Origin: Capronia americana
Taxonomy: Eukaryota; Ascomycota; Eurotiomycetes; Chaetothyriales; Herpotrichiellaceae
DNA length: 64,000 nucleotides
Direction of reading: 5' to 3'
Assembly: GCA_016110215.1 (NCBI GenBank)
Contig: JADWQD010000013.1
Location: 248,001 to 312,000, forward strand
Part shown: piece by piece, positions 22,549 through 34,026 of the stretch
How positions within the stretch are numbered: position 1 is the first letter of the stretch
Layout of the letters: every line of letters begins with the position of its first letter
Position numbers and translations under genes: made by a program
Notes under the pieces: generated by a model
Database searches by the model: none
What the model was told of the DNA's origin: nothing
The model's input: only the letters and a program-made list of their open reading frames with translations

Positions 22549-23063
22549 TCCCGCTCAAGACACGGCTGAGATTTAACTGCATACACATACTTCCCTTTGA
22601 ACACTGAGCGACAGTCATCCACAATAAATGGTGTTACTCAGCAAGTCCCAATGGTCCTAAGGACGTGGTCCTCAATTCGTCGAGACCGAATAGCACTCCA
22701 GGTTGTCCTACCTTGGACAAAGAAGGACTCCGAAGCTCGCATTGATATGGCTTGAGAAGATTCAATACTTGGCCATCTCAACGGTGAAACTCAGACTGCT
22801 TCCATAGATACTCAAACTGCTTAGAATGCCGTGCAACGGACATTCAGTCCGCGCGACAAGTTGGCAGTGCATACTTGCCGGCCTCACTAAGTCGCCGAGC
22901 TCGAACAAATCCCAAGCTTCATCGGCTTTCCGTGGGGCGGCCTGAACTGCCGAAGCGGCCCAGTTGCCCGAGGCTACAGCATCGCTCTCTATAAAATGAC
23001 CTGCCATGTGAGTCGGAAGTAGCGACCAACCGTTTTAATCACTTCACTCCACTGCTCATAACG
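22549..23063. other. Intergenic, 515 bp, promoter of the next SDR
   Basis: No protein-like open frame is present. It holds the regulator B 3' end and the SDR promoter, including GCCGAG and CCCGAGG half-site-like words but no full palindrome. Confidence 0.45.
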
Positions 23064-24357
23064 ATGGGGTCTCTAGGCAAAAACATACCTTACCAGGCTT
23101 ACAGAAAAGGTGTGGTTGACTGCACCGCCCCTGTCGACACCAGTTCCGTCAAAGGAAAGAGTGTCGTAATTACGGGAGGTATGATGGATTTGCTCGCTCC
23201 TAAAGGTGTCTCTACTAAAGCAATGAACGAAAAGGTGCCGGTGGCATGGGCCAGCAAGCCGTGTACGCATTTGTCAAAGCAGGGTAAGCGACGACGCCTC
23301 CAGATGCTCTCCTCCATTCCTAGAGATTTGATGACCTGACTCATATCAGCGCGTTCGTTACCTTTGGGGACCTCTCTGATGAGGCAGGCAAACAGATCGA
23401 AGCTGATCTCGCGCCGTAAGACGATTGAAATTCTAATTTCATGATCCAGAGCGTACTGATTCTTTCTGAAGAAACGCTAAATTTTGTCATTGTGATGTGA
23501 CCAACTGGGATGATCAATATGCGATGTTCCGGGAGGCGAAGGAGAATTCGCCCAGCAAGAGTATCGATGTGGTTATCGCCAATGCGGGAATCACCGGTCC
23601 AGATCCTATCTTTTACGGAGAGGGTATTCTTGACCTAACTTCTGGCATTCACGCCACTAACTGATGTTTTCATTAGAACCTGATGAGGAGCCCAAAAAGC
23701 CGACGCTCAAAGTATTGGACGTTAATGTCAACGGTGCGATCTATACCCTCAAGCTAGCGCGGTATTACTTCCTCAGGAACGAGGAAGGCCCCGGACGTGA
23801 CCGATGCTTTATCATCATGTCGAGTCTTGCAGGCTACGGTGATGTGCCGGGCGGGCCAGTCTACATGGCATCCAAGTTTGCCGCTCGTGCTTTGATGAGA
23901 TGCGTTCGACGAACAACCGTCGTGGACGGAATTCGTTCGAACGCGTTGGCTCCATGGTTAGATGCCACGAAGCCTGCCTCGAGCTCTTACTGGAATCATG
24001 GTTCTAACTCTTTGTGTGTCAGGTATGTGGCTACGGGCCTCATGAGTGACGCTGTACTCGACCATGTCAGGGCGAAGGGCATCCATTTCGCGGATGCAGC
24101 GGACGCGGCTGGAGCCATGCTCAAGATAGCGAGCGAGCCCTCCATCAATGGTGCGACCACTGAGAGCGAAATTTTTATCAAACGTGTCCCTGACTTCTCC
24201 AGGTCGCTGTTTCACCATTGTGCCTCGCACCGAGGCGCCTTTCGGTTACTATGACATGGACGTTGATGACTACGCGGACGGATCCAAGGCTGACATCCAG
24301 GAATATACTATGATCAACACCTCACACCGGATCCAAGTCAATCCCCATGATCAGTAG
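23064..24357 (+). CDS. Short-chain dehydrogenase (15-hydroxyprostaglandin-dehydrogenase-like)
   Basis: Seven exons (23064-23178, 23235-23283, 23350-23415, 23472-23623, 23677-23956, 24023-24150, 24203-24357) give 314 residues. The cofactor loop VVITGGAGGMG is split by intron 1. It is followed by CDVTNWDD, DVVIANAGITG, IIMSSLAGY, catalytic VYMASKFA (YxxxK) and SINGRCFTIVPR near the C-terminus, as in fungal NAD-dependent 15-PGDH-like SDRs. Donors and acceptors are regular. Intron 5 (23957-24022) is 66 nt and stop-free, so retention would lengthen the protein in frame. It probably oxidises a secondary alcohol upstream of the adjacent flavin monooxygenase. The substrate is not evident. Confidence 0.9.
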
Positions 24358-24574
24358 GTCGAACTGGGAACACAATTATGCCAAACAGGCCTCATTTGGG
24401 AAACAAACTGCTCAGTGGTCACCGGCTTCGTCTTCGACTGCATCGAAAGCCCAAAAGTCCATTGCTTGGGCTTAGAATACATGGGTTATGCCTATTTTAT
24501 GTCTTTTCTAGGCAGATAATTCCAATGAGAGAGGAATACGTGGAGCTTGATGTTAATTCTTGAGTTCTATCCAC

Positions 24575-24601
24575 CTCGCTCTGCTCGCTCTGCTCGCTCT
24601 G
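24575..24601 (+). repeat. Three perfect 9-bp units (CTCGCTCTG)
   Basis: CTCGCTCTG is repeated three times without mismatch in non-coding sequence. Confidence 0.9.
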
Positions 24602-25344
24602 TTTTCACCATCTCTTGTCCTTGGTCACGGGGAAATGCTTCCCAAATATACAGATTCTCTACTAGCATGTGCCAAATGTCTCGACATCGTGGTTGACTAT
24701 GATCTCTTGTCTTTGTCTGTTCAGTACAACCCACTTCGGCAAATGCAGAATAGTGATACTAAAATGTCAAATCTACCTTGAGGCTAGCAAGGCATCAACT
24801 AAAAAGGTAAAGAGTTATCGAGCCATTCCTCCATTTCCTGGCAAGACGTGCTAACAGGTTCCTCCCTCCGTTCCGGACAAAACCAAAGTCGAAGGCGAGG
24901 GCCTGGATTTGGTCTCGAGGGACCTGGGATATTCTGCCCCCCATGGGGATCCCAACCCATGTTTTGGGGCCGAAGACTAGGTTAGTGCTATATGGCGTGA
25001 AGTGATAGTTCTGGCTCGGGAGACTTTGGGTGGTAGCGTGACTTCCTATGGCCACGCCGAATTGCCCAAGTGGTTCCTCGCCAAGTACTGGATGACCGAG
25101 AATCATGTCCGAAGGCACCGTCCGCACAAGCAATTCCGTGTTCCCTATCATGCCACCGGATTGGAAAACCGGCACATTGACCTACAGCCGAAGTCAGCTG
25201 GCTATGAATTTGTGGCCAGTTCTAGCCTACAGTCGGTCTTCTAGCATCCCTCCGAATATCGATAAGTGTTTTGGCCTCCACAACCCAAAGCAAAAGGTTT
25301 GACCATCGGGGTGATCATATGTCGAAGACTATTGTTTGCAATCC

Positions 25345-25351
25345 TATATAT
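25345..25351 (+). promoter_or_regulatory. TATA-like element, flavin monooxygenase 2
   Basis: TATATAT lies about 70 bp upstream of the ATG at 25422. Confidence 0.4.
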
Positions 25352-25421
25352 CCTTACGGCTGGCATAGTTCCACTTCGCATCACCTTGTAACGTTGTTCT
25401 CTTTCACTATCCCGCTCCACA

Positions 25422-27666
25422 ATGGCTCCTGCTCGCATTGAAGCCGACACCGAGTTCGCCTCAGTGCTTGGTGTTCCTGATTTTGGAGCACTTCCCCAAA
25501 GATACGGCTGGCCAACCGAAGACCAACAAGGTTACAAGATCAAAGAGCAACTCTGCGGGACGCTGCGTCCTATCCGCATCCTCTCTCTGGGAGCGGGCGT
25601 TTCAGGCATCAACCTCGCGTATCATGTCTCACGAAGTCTGAAAAATGTAAGACTTACCATCTACGAAAAGGACGACGAGATTGGAGGTACCTGGTACGAG
25701 AACAAGTATGTTGACGCCAAATTCACACTTCTCCGCCTTTACTGTCAATCACTTACACCAACATCACAGATATCCTGGTGTTGCCTGTGACATTCCGTCG
25801 AATAACTATCAGGTACGTTTTGTCACTGGCTAGCCGGAGAGGCTTCAGCTAATTCATCGTCAAGTTCACTTGGGCGAAAAACCCGGACTGGTCTCATTTC
25901 TATTCCTATGGAGAGGAGATCCTTCAATATTTTCGCGATGTTGTAGACCAGTTCGACTTGAGGAAGTACATCCAGCTTAACCACGAAGTCATCAAAGCTG
26001 AATGGGACGAAATTCGGGGCGTCTGGGATGTCACCGTCAAGGAAACATCTACTGGGAACACGTTTGTTGATTCTGCAGAGATCTTTATCAATAACGGAGG
26101 CCTTCTGAAGTGAGCATGAACCTCAATACCCTTGAACGACGTCAATAACACGTAACCAGCAACTGGAGATGGCCACAGATTGAAGGACTACACGAATTCA
26201 AGGGCCAGCTTACCCATACAGCACATTACGACAATAACATTGTCCTGGAAAACAAGCGGGTGGCCGTGATCGGCATCGGCAGCAGTGGAGTTCAAGTCAT
26301 TCCTCACATTGCTCCCAAGGTGGCCAAGTTATACACTTGGATCAGGTCCCCGACTTGGATCACAGCGGGGTTCGCGCAGAAATACGCGGGCCCTGGCGGC
26401 GTCAATACGGCCTGTAGGTGTGATGATAACCATGGTGGCCCAGTCGCTAACCTATCTGTAGATAGCGAGGAGCAGAAGAAACGTTGGAGGGAGAACCCGC
26501 TTGAATATCAGGCATACTGTAAAGAAATCGAGAACGAACTCAACCAGCGGTTCAAATTCATTTTGAACGGTACTCCGGAAGCAATAGAGGCGAAGAACGT
26601 AGGTGATATTCTTTGATGGCACCGAAAAAGGACTAATCATGCGTCGATAGTTTTCTACCCAACAAATGAAAGAAAAGCTTGGAGGACGAACAGACATTGA
26701 ACAGAAGCTGATTCCTTCAAACTTCGGTGTTGGATGCCGGCGCCCAACGGTAAGTCCGACTCCTATGGGGACTTTATGGAAGTGTTGGAACTGATCATCT
26801 ATCAACCAACAGCCCGGGAATGGTTTCCTAGAGTCCCTAACCCTTCCCAACGTCAAGGTCTTCACGCAGGAGACCAAGAAAGTTACCGAGAAGGGATTCT
26901 TGGATGAAGAAGGCAACGAGCACGAGGTAGATGTTATCATCTGCGCAACTGGGTATATTTGGTGGAGTCATTGCTGGGGCTGTTCATCTCACTGACTGAT
27001 TAATAGATTCGATACTTCATGGATCCCTCGCTTCCCGATCATCGCCCACGGAAAGAACGTGCAAGCCATGCACAAAGAGAAGCTCATCTCTTATATCTCT
27101 TTGGCCGTCCCCGATAGTACGCGAAGTCCTTGTGGAGACAATTCCTCGACCTGCTGACCATGTTAATAGTCCCCAACTACTTCACAATATGCGGACCCTA
27201 TGGCCCGTTTGGTCATGGGTCATACATTGCCATGAGTGAGCTTCTTGTCAAGAATATTGTTGAGGTGGTAGAGAAGATGCAAGTCGAGGACATCAAATCA
27301 TTAACGCCAAAGCGAGAGGTTGCTGAAGCGTTCGCTGCGCACGCGGATCTTTATGTTAAGAGAACAGCTTGGTCCGGACCGTGTCCCAGCTGGTTCAAGA
27401 ATGGGCAGAAAGACGGTCGCTTGACGATGTTTCCTGGCTCACGTCTCGTTTATTTCAAACTCCTGTCGAAACCGAGGTTTGAAGATTACAACTTGCAGTA
27501 TTGGAGTGGAAACCCGTTCCAATTCTTGGGCAATGGCTTTGATGTGATTGAATTCAACGGTGGAGATCTATCGCATTATCTGGGATCGTCGGAAGGACCA
27601 GTCCAACTCCTCCCAAAAAGGCCAGACGTCACCGCGTCGACGGAGGTGACGGCAGCTGTTAGTTAG
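25422..27666 (+). CDS. FAD-dependent monooxygenase, Baeyer-Villiger-like (paralogue 2)
   Basis: Nine exons (25422-25705, 25770-25812, 25865-26109, 26160-26413, 26462-26598, 26651-26749, 26813-26952, 27007-27116, 27170-27666) give 602 residues. GAGVSG at 57-62 and GIGSSG near 230 are the FAD and NADPH loops. FKGQLTHTAHY is the fingerprint with terminal Tyr, as in paralogue 1, and ICATGFDTSW closes the second binding domain. The protein is collinear with the 10249-12236 gene. Intron 4 (26414-26461) is 48 nt and stop-free, but the paralogue shows it must be removed. It probably oxygenates a related but different ketone. It sits between an SDR and a hydratase gene. Confidence 0.93.
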
Positions 27667-28553
27667 ATATCTTCTAGACCGTGTTGGTGATCAACAGATC
27701 AATGAAGCTTCTGGCCGTGAAGACATGTCACCTTCGAATGTTCTAACATATGCCACTTCATGGTCCTGATATTTGGGTATTCTCGGATTCCAGAAACAAT
27801 ACCATCGAGTCCGAAGATACCGGTCGGACTGGATAGAGAGAGTATCTCCAGCTCGGCGTCAAGTGAACTCGTGGCAACAAACAGGAACCCACAAAGGGCT
27901 CGTCAACTCTGGGCAACAGAAGAGCGGAACTATAACCCCCCAATCATCAACAACTACTCAGGTCTCGTAAGATGAATACTGCTCTCATCCAGACAACAAC
28001 ACTGATATCCTACAGCTACGGGTGAAGATGAACTTGGGCTTTGGCAATTTTACCAAAGACGAATTCGTCCTATACCCAACGGTCTGTCGACTTCCATCCT
28101 CACGTATCCGACAAAAGCGAGCCAAACCCATGTCCGAATGAGAGGAAAGCCAAGATACGGCACCAGGCTGGAGGAACTCCTAAGTTGTCTAGTCGCTCTG
28201 TCCAAGGCCGAGCCTGGGGTGCTCGACTGCGTCGTTTCGCGTGACCCAGGTGAACTGGATGCCTTTCACCCTTTCACGTCTCCGAGAGATTTACGGGGAG
28301 GTATGCTCTCGAACAACACCTGGAAAGCCAGGAGAGACTCTCTGATGGAACATTCCAAACCTAGGATTTGCAAGCCTCTCGGGCCTCGGCAATTAGCTAC
28401 TTGACAACTGTAACATACTCTCCGGCCATTGAATGTAGGCGAAGTCTGTTCCCGGTCGTGGCTCAGTTAGGGACTCTCTATTCCTTACCCGCTTGTCACT
28501 GATCCTGAAAGACGAACTTGCAGGCTTTATGATCTTTTCTCAACAAGGGAACG
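27667..28553. other. Intergenic, 887 bp, no gene seen
   Basis: Short open frames on both strands do not look like protein. It holds the monooxygenase 3' region and the hydratase promoter. Confidence 0.45.
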
Positions 28554-29709
28554 ATGAATACTCCCACCGGCCACAAGTATCCCCCGCGTCAGGTCTCATG
28601 GTTGGTAAGGGACGTCTTGCTGTTCAACATCAGCGTGGGAGCTACTGCCGACGAATTACATTTGACATATGTTCGCGCTTTGCTCTCCCACTACAGAATT
28701 CTACTAATTTCGCTCAGGAAGGAAGTCCGAATTTTCAGGCTCTACCGACTTTTCCAGTTGTTCTCCGTACGTCATTCTTTCTTTGTTGTTTGGCGGCCCC
28801 CGAACACCAGGATTGACAGAAGATCAAGCCTACAAAGGCACATCCCAGGAAATCGTGGACTTCGCCACCCTTCCAAAACCAACAGATCTCTCTGATATCC
28901 CCGGGATCCCCGTTTTCGACAGGCAGCGGGTCGTGGATGGAGAGAAGCACATAAAGATCTTCAAACCGCTGCCCGTCACCAGCAAAGGGCGACGATTCGA
29001 GCTCCATCAAACATTGCTCGGAATCTACGACAAAGGCAAACCCGGAACCGTCATTGAGACCCAGACGGACTTACTTGACATTGAATCACGTGAGATCTAT
29101 GCGACGGTGTACGGCAGTGTCTTCGCTGTCGGCCAGGGGAACTGGGGAGGGTCAAAAGGTGAGTGGCACGTGACAGCACTTCGAGTATGGCCAGTCTGAT
29201 GTCGCTCTTCAAGGGCCCGAGACCAGGAAGATTCTCATGCCCAAAGATCGCGGTCCTGACTATGTTCATACCCAAACCACGACCACAGAGACTCCCTTGT
29301 TATACCGGTGCGTCAACCCAGTGACGGACCCCCGTCCATGCCTCCATGCTGACCCACCCCAAGACTCAATGGCGATTATAACCCGCTACATGCGCATCCT
29401 GAGCCTGGTCGCAGAATGGGTTTTGGTGGACCTATTCTACACGGACTTTGTACGTGGAACATTGCGGCACACGCTCTGCTCTGCAAAGTGGCTGGAAGCA
29501 AGTTCTCGGCCTTGAAGGAGTTTCAAGCCCGTTTTGTGGCGCCTGTGTACCCTGGCCAGACGTTGTACACCCAGGTCTGGTCAACGGGCGAACGAGATGC
29601 GCAAGGATACGAGGAATTCCGATTTCAGATGTTGAATGAAGAGGAGAATGTGGTTTTGGCAAATGGACGAGCAATCATTCGGCCGGAATCCCAGAACAGT
29701 CGGGCATGA
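28554..29709 (+). CDS. MaoC/hotdog enoyl-CoA hydratase 2-type dehydratase
   Basis: Five exons (28554-28670, 28718-28766, 28829-29158, 29214-29307, 29364-29709) give 311 residues. The N-terminal half is a degenerate hotdog (GHKYPPRQVSWLVRDVLLF, FKPLPVTSKGRRFEL, GVYDKGKP-like). The C-terminal half holds the hydratase 2 motif LNGDYNPLHAHPE with catalytic Asp201 and His206, followed by GFGGPILHGLCTWN. This two-hotdog layout is that of peroxisomal (3R)-hydroxyacyl-CoA hydratase domains of multifunctional beta-oxidation enzymes. No clear PTS1 is seen at the C-terminus (NSRA). It fits after the CoA ligase, hydrating an enoyl-CoA. All introns are short and frame-consistent. Confidence 0.92.
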
Positions 29710-29767
29710 TGGTACGCATCTTCGACACTGCCGGATGCACGAGACGGTGATGAATGCTCAGTCTTGT

Positions 29768-29837
29768 ACTAGCCTGATTAGGCTATACCATTAAGTCTCG
29801 GCACTAGCCTGATTAGGTTATACCATTAAGTCTTGCC
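29768..29837 (+). repeat. Tandem 35-bp direct duplication
   Basis: Two adjacent 35-bp units beginning ACTAGCCTGATTAGG differ at about three positions. The unit is non-coding and lies just after the hydratase gene. Confidence 0.9.
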
Positions 29838-30017
29838 TACTATGGTAATCACGAGGTATTCAAACCTCCTGTCACTCGGATCTTCTCAATCAACCAAATA
29901 TTTACATGATCGCAGTTAGATCAACACTCAGAGTCTCGGCCGGAACCCCCAAAATGACACGCAAGGAGATCTCTGTCCCTCGCAGCTTTCTGTCTCAAGT
30001 TCGGCCTCGGCATATGT

Positions 30018-30027
30018 CGGCGCCGAA
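30018..30027. promoter_or_regulatory. Candidate Zn2Cys6 operator with CCAAT partner
   Basis: This is an exact TCGGCGCCGA palindrome. CCAATC starts 14 bp after its first base, matching the regulator promoter at 19328. Confidence 0.55.
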
Positions 30028-30183
30028 CTACCAATCAGCAAGTGAGAACATTGGGCAAGTATGAAGACTTCCGTATCCAGCCAGACAATTGCGTAATGCA
30101 GTATTTCCAGCACCTTGGTGCGAATTGAAGCGTCCAAGTTCTTCTACCTGGAGACGCACCTCGAGCGCCCGATCAAGCTCACA

Positions 30184-31386
30184 ATGGTCCATCTCATCGC
30201 TCTGATCGTTCGTCAACCCATCAAGTTTGTCTGTTTCTCATACACTTTCTTGGCCGAGGCCACAATCTCGCTCTTGAAGCGCGTCCTCGTCCCCCATTTC
30301 CCACGTTATCAGTCGTTGAGAATAGAACTCCAACGAGCTTACCTGGCCTCGGCGTCAATATACCTGCCCGACATCGTACATCGACTGCCCGTCCAAGATT
30401 GCCCCGCGAGCAAAGCAAGGGAGGTGGGCAAAGGCTGGACCGGCTATCTGGTCCCCGGCTCCAGAGACTTGGCGGAATTTGGTGGTAGTGCTGCTGCTGC
30501 TGCTGATCGAAAAGCTGTGGTGCTGTACGTCCATGGTGGCGGCTATGCGCGAGGTGAAGCCAGGCAGTACTTGAGATACTATGAACGATGGATCAGAGAG
30601 GCCACAAAGGTCGGGCTTGATTTGATCTTCCTAACCGTTGAATACAGTAAGTAATACTCGCATCTTCATTGACCACCGGTGTCCGCAGACCGCCACGGTG
30701 ACTGAGTGAATGGAAAATTTGCAGCGTTGAGCACACAAGCGACGCATCCGCGACAACGAGACGAGTGTCTGGCCGCATATCGATACCTCCTGGATGAGGG
30801 GATCTCTCCTACGCGGATCCTGCTCATGGGTGACTCAGCCGGCGGTGAGAGAGTCTTTGTTCTCCTCCCCTGGACCAAGTTCTGGAACTAACCGGCACAA
30901 AATCCAGCGGCGTTGTCCATAATGCTTGGTCTGGAACTCGACCAGCTCGGGTTGCCCCAGCCTTCGGGCACCGTCCTGATCTCTCCCTGGCTGGACTGCT
31001 CACTCAGGCAGTATGAAGGGGGCAGCCCCTTGGTCGCGACGGACTATGTCGTGACGGCGAACTGGTCGGTGCCGATAATGTACGAAATGTTCCTAGGCGG
31101 GCTTCCCGGCGACTCTCCTGACGTAAACCCGCTTTTTCGGCCAGCCGAGGAGGTCAAGTGCCTGAGCCCGCAGTTGATCCTTGTGGGTGGAGCGGAGTTC
31201 GCGATGCAGGACGGTCGGGATTGGGCCTATTTGTGTCGCGAGGCGGGTCTGAAATATGAGATGGTCGTGGAATGGGGTCAGCTGCATATCTTCGGCATGG
31301 GCTCGAGGTGGATTGACCCCCAGGTCCGCCGGAGGACGGACGAGAAGATCATCAGCTGGATGATAGCTTGTACGAAGTCGGCTTGA
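30184..31386 (+). CDS. HSL-family alpha/beta hydrolase (esterase)
   Basis: Three exons (30184-30646, 30725-30844, 30908-31386) give 353 residues. YVHGGGY near residue 117 is the oxyanion HGGG motif of hormone-sensitive-lipase-type esterases. MGDSAGA carries the nucleophile Ser near 192. The Asp/His of the triad are probably in AMQDGRDWA and GQLHIFGM. An N-terminal hydrophobic stretch (HLIALIVRQPIKF, CFSYTFLAEA) suggests membrane association. ATG 30184 is the first in frame, though the frame runs open to 30115. It is expected to cleave an ester or lactone. Its promoter has the cluster-wide palindrome with CCAAT, linking it to the regulators. Confidence 0.9.
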
Positions 31387-31740
31387 TGGCCTTGTCCCTG
31401 CCCCGAGCGAGATGTAGTTCCCACGAAATCTTTCACTTTCAGTTCCACAAAACCAGCTCAGCGCCGTCTATACGCTGAGGACAGGGTAAAACTACATACT
31501 TCTTTGATATGGCACTTTGCCTGGTGGCAGCCGTCTACAATAGCATCCTGCATCCTCGGAGCTTTGATTGGAAAATTCCTGTTTTGACCATATGCACTCA
31601 GAGCACGTTGGTGATAAAACCAGACTTCTGATAGCAGAGACATTATTGGATTTGATGCAAACCCACAAGCCAAGGCTTGATAAACGGTGCGATTTGGTGG
31701 CCTGAAATCTCCGTTTGTTCAACCTGCGACAGCTAGACAT
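31387..31740. other. Intergenic, 354 bp between convergent genes
   Basis: This lies between the esterase 3' end (+) and the SDR 3' end (-). No protein-like frame is seen. Confidence 0.5.
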
Positions 31741-32740
31741 TTACGCCGAGACTATATCGTGAAATCCTCCATCGACCACCGACAAAGAACCATTCATGTA
31801 GCTACTCTCGTCACTCAAAAGAAAGCTGATAACATTCGCCTGCTCTTCGGCGAATGCCATACGGCCCAAACTGATGTTCTTGTTGACAGGGGATTCGACA
31901 TACTCGGCAGCTCCAGCAACTGCACCATCTCCATATTTACGGTTGGTCATGGGCGTGATGGTCCAGCCTGGACAGATACCGTTGACGCGGATACCCTCCG
32001 GGCCGTAGAATTTGGCTCCGGTCTTGGTGACACCCACGGCGGCGTGCTTGCTGGGAGTGTACGCGGCGAGTCCCATCTGATGGTGGTCATCGACGTTAGC
32101 AATTTTGAGTCGAAGGAGAACTGGTGGCAAATAGAGGCCTTACGACCGGATCGTCGAAAGTGATCGATGGGATGGTGGAACTCACCGAGACCAGCCCGGA
32201 GATTGAGATGACATTGACGATCGCTCCCCTCTGCGGAGGAACTGGCTGCTCAGTTGGTGGATCATACTTGATAGCTCTGGGCGTCTGGCTTCGCATCTGT
32301 TGCGCCTGGTATTTCTGGCACAACCATAGCCCCCGAGTGTTGACCGAGTAGACTCTGGAATAACGTCAGCGGGCTCAATATACAAAGCTTCAAAGTCCAA
32401 CGCCGGGTGCATACTTGTCAAACCACGCAGTTGTGATGCTCTCTTCCTCGTTGGCAACCGTCTCCGCGATGCCTGCACAATTGGCCGCGTAGTCCAGCCT
32501 CCCACTGAGTTTGGCCGCCTCCGCAATCAGGTCCTTGACCTCTGGTTCCTTTGTCACATCAACGCGATGGAATTGTGTCTTTACGTTGTACTTGTCTCTG
32601 AGTTCCTTGGCCGTCGCTGTTCCGAGCTCTTCATTCATATCCGCCAGTACCACCGAGATGCCGCGGCTGGCCAATTTCCGCGCCGTCGCTTTCCCAATGC
32701 CGCTGGCGGCGCCCGTTACCAATGCTACCAGCTGCTGCAT
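31741..32740 (-). CDS. Short-chain dehydrogenase/reductase
   Basis: Three exons (32740-32415, 32354-32186, 32076-31741) give 276 residues. Motifs are ALVTGAASGIG, VVLADMN (acidic residue after the second strand, favouring NAD), DYAANCAGI, AIVNVISISG, AYTPSKHA (catalytic Tyr and Lys) and NGICPGWTITPM. The start at 32740 begins directly before the Rossmann strand; the frame is open further upstream but lacks homology. It is divergent from another SDR gene, sharing a 378-bp promoter. It is probably a cytosolic alcohol/ketone oxidoreductase, substrate unknown. Confidence 0.9.
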
Positions 32741-33118
32741 CTTGACAGGTAGGACGGGAGTCTGGTGCTCGATAATTGCTACACAGTCTTCCAAGGAGAT
32801 CAGGGGACAGGGGCCGGAGCAAAGAGGCGTGGGTACCTTCAAGCTGAGAGCCAATAGAACAGTGGCCGAGTTGGCTTCGTGCTTGGCTTTTCACAACTTG
32901 GCCGGCACTAGATGCGATTTGGCTCAAGCCCTGGTACACACAATATGCGAATGCATAGACAACCTCGGTCTTCTCGGCCATGCGGTGCACCGTGTCCAGT
33001 GTTTTGGCGATTTGAGTCGCGAAGCATTTTCAGATCACACCGTCGCCGGCTGACAGCCTCCTCATGCTCTACTTCCTCATACTCTCCTCTCCTTCGTTTG
33101 ACTGTGCTTTCGGACAAC
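32741..33118. promoter_or_regulatory. Divergent promoter of two SDR genes
   Basis: The 378 bp lie between ATGs facing away from each other. No full TCGGCGCCGA was found, and open frames here are run-on from the flanking genes. Confidence 0.5.
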
Positions 33119-33936
33119 ATGGCATCGCTTGAGGGTAAGGTCATCTCCATCACCGGGGCTGCCTCAGGCATTGGGTTGCAGCTGGCAAAGCTTGCGGCTT
33201 CTCGAGGAGCCAAGCTCGCACTGGCAGATATCCAAGAAGAACCGCTCCGACAGCTGGTCGACGAATTGGTGTCCACGGGTGTTGACGCTACTGGGAGCCG
33301 GGTGAATGTGGCATCAGACAAGGAAGTGGATGCCTGGGTGGAAGCTACAATCAATCATTTCGGCCATCTCGATGGCGCAGCCAATCTTGCTGGCATTGAA
33401 GGAAAACATGGTTTGAGCGGCAGTCTGGTGAATCAAACGAACGAGGAATGGGATTTGATCCTTTCCATCAATTTGACTGGCCTCATGTACTGTGTACGAG
33501 CACAGCTGAACGTGATGAAGGCGGGGTCTTCGATCGTCAATGCTTCCAGCATCGTGGGACTGGTCGGTCGGCCTGGCATGTGTGCATATGCCGTGAGCAA
33601 ACACGGGGTCGCTGGTCTGACAAAAACGGCAGCGAAGGAGGCTGGGCCTTTGGGCATCAGAGTGAACGCAGTCGCGCCGTAAGTTTGCAATGTGCTCCAC
33701 AATATCGTGTCTTTCGAGCTGACCGTGGGTGCATATTCAGGGGCTCAATTGAGACTCCCATGCTGCAACGCGTAGTTGACACCGAAGCTGTAGGCGACCG
33801 AGCCTTCTCAACAGCTCCGCTGGGTCGAAATGGCAAACCAGATGAGGTGGCCAAGCTGTTCGCCTTTCTGCTGAGTGACGATTCAAGTTATATCAGCGGT
33901 GGAGTCTACCTAATTGACGGAGGGCTGATCGCATAG
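33119..33936 (+). CDS. Short-chain dehydrogenase/reductase
   Basis: Two exons (33119-33678, 33741-33936) give 251 residues, the usual length of a classical SDR. Motifs are ISITGAASGIG, ALADIQEE, GAANLAGIEG, SSIVNASSIVG, AYAVSKHGV (catalytic Tyr and Lys), VNAVAPGSIETPM and the C-terminal SGGVYLIDGG. ATG 33119 follows a pyrimidine-rich leader. It is head-to-head with the SDR at 31741-32740 but differs clearly in sequence, so the pair is not a recent duplicate. It probably works with the hydrolase and transporter genes that follow. Confidence 0.93.
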
Positions 33937-34026
33937 CAATATCTATAGCTATTACTGGCCAAGGGACTAAGCTAAGCCGCTTCTTTTGTTCTCTTGCAAT
34001 GCTATCCGATATTCATCTTCGGTGCC

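Larger units (their letters stand above)
24358..25421. other. Intergenic, 1064 bp, no convincing gene
   Basis: It has only weak open frames. One on minus (25175-24795) and one on + at 24560 start at non-ATG codons and match nothing I know. It contains a 9-bp triplet repeat and ends with the promoter of flavin monooxygenase 2, TATATAT at 25345-25351. Confidence 0.45.
29710..30183. promoter_or_regulatory. Promoter of the HSL-type esterase
   Basis: The 474 bp include a tandem 35-bp duplication (29768-29837), the exact operator TCGGCGCCGA at 30018-30027 and CCAATC at 30032-30037, about 150 bp before the esterase ATG. Confidence 0.55.

Noticed and set aside
24560..24781. Signal-peptide-like open frame (LALLALLAL)
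   Set aside because: It starts at TTG, and its hydrophobic run is a by-product of the 9-bp CTCGCTCTG repeat.
24795..25175. Minus-strand open frame of 126 codons
   Set aside because: It does not start at a convincing ATG, has no recognisable motif and sits in ordinary intergenic sequence.
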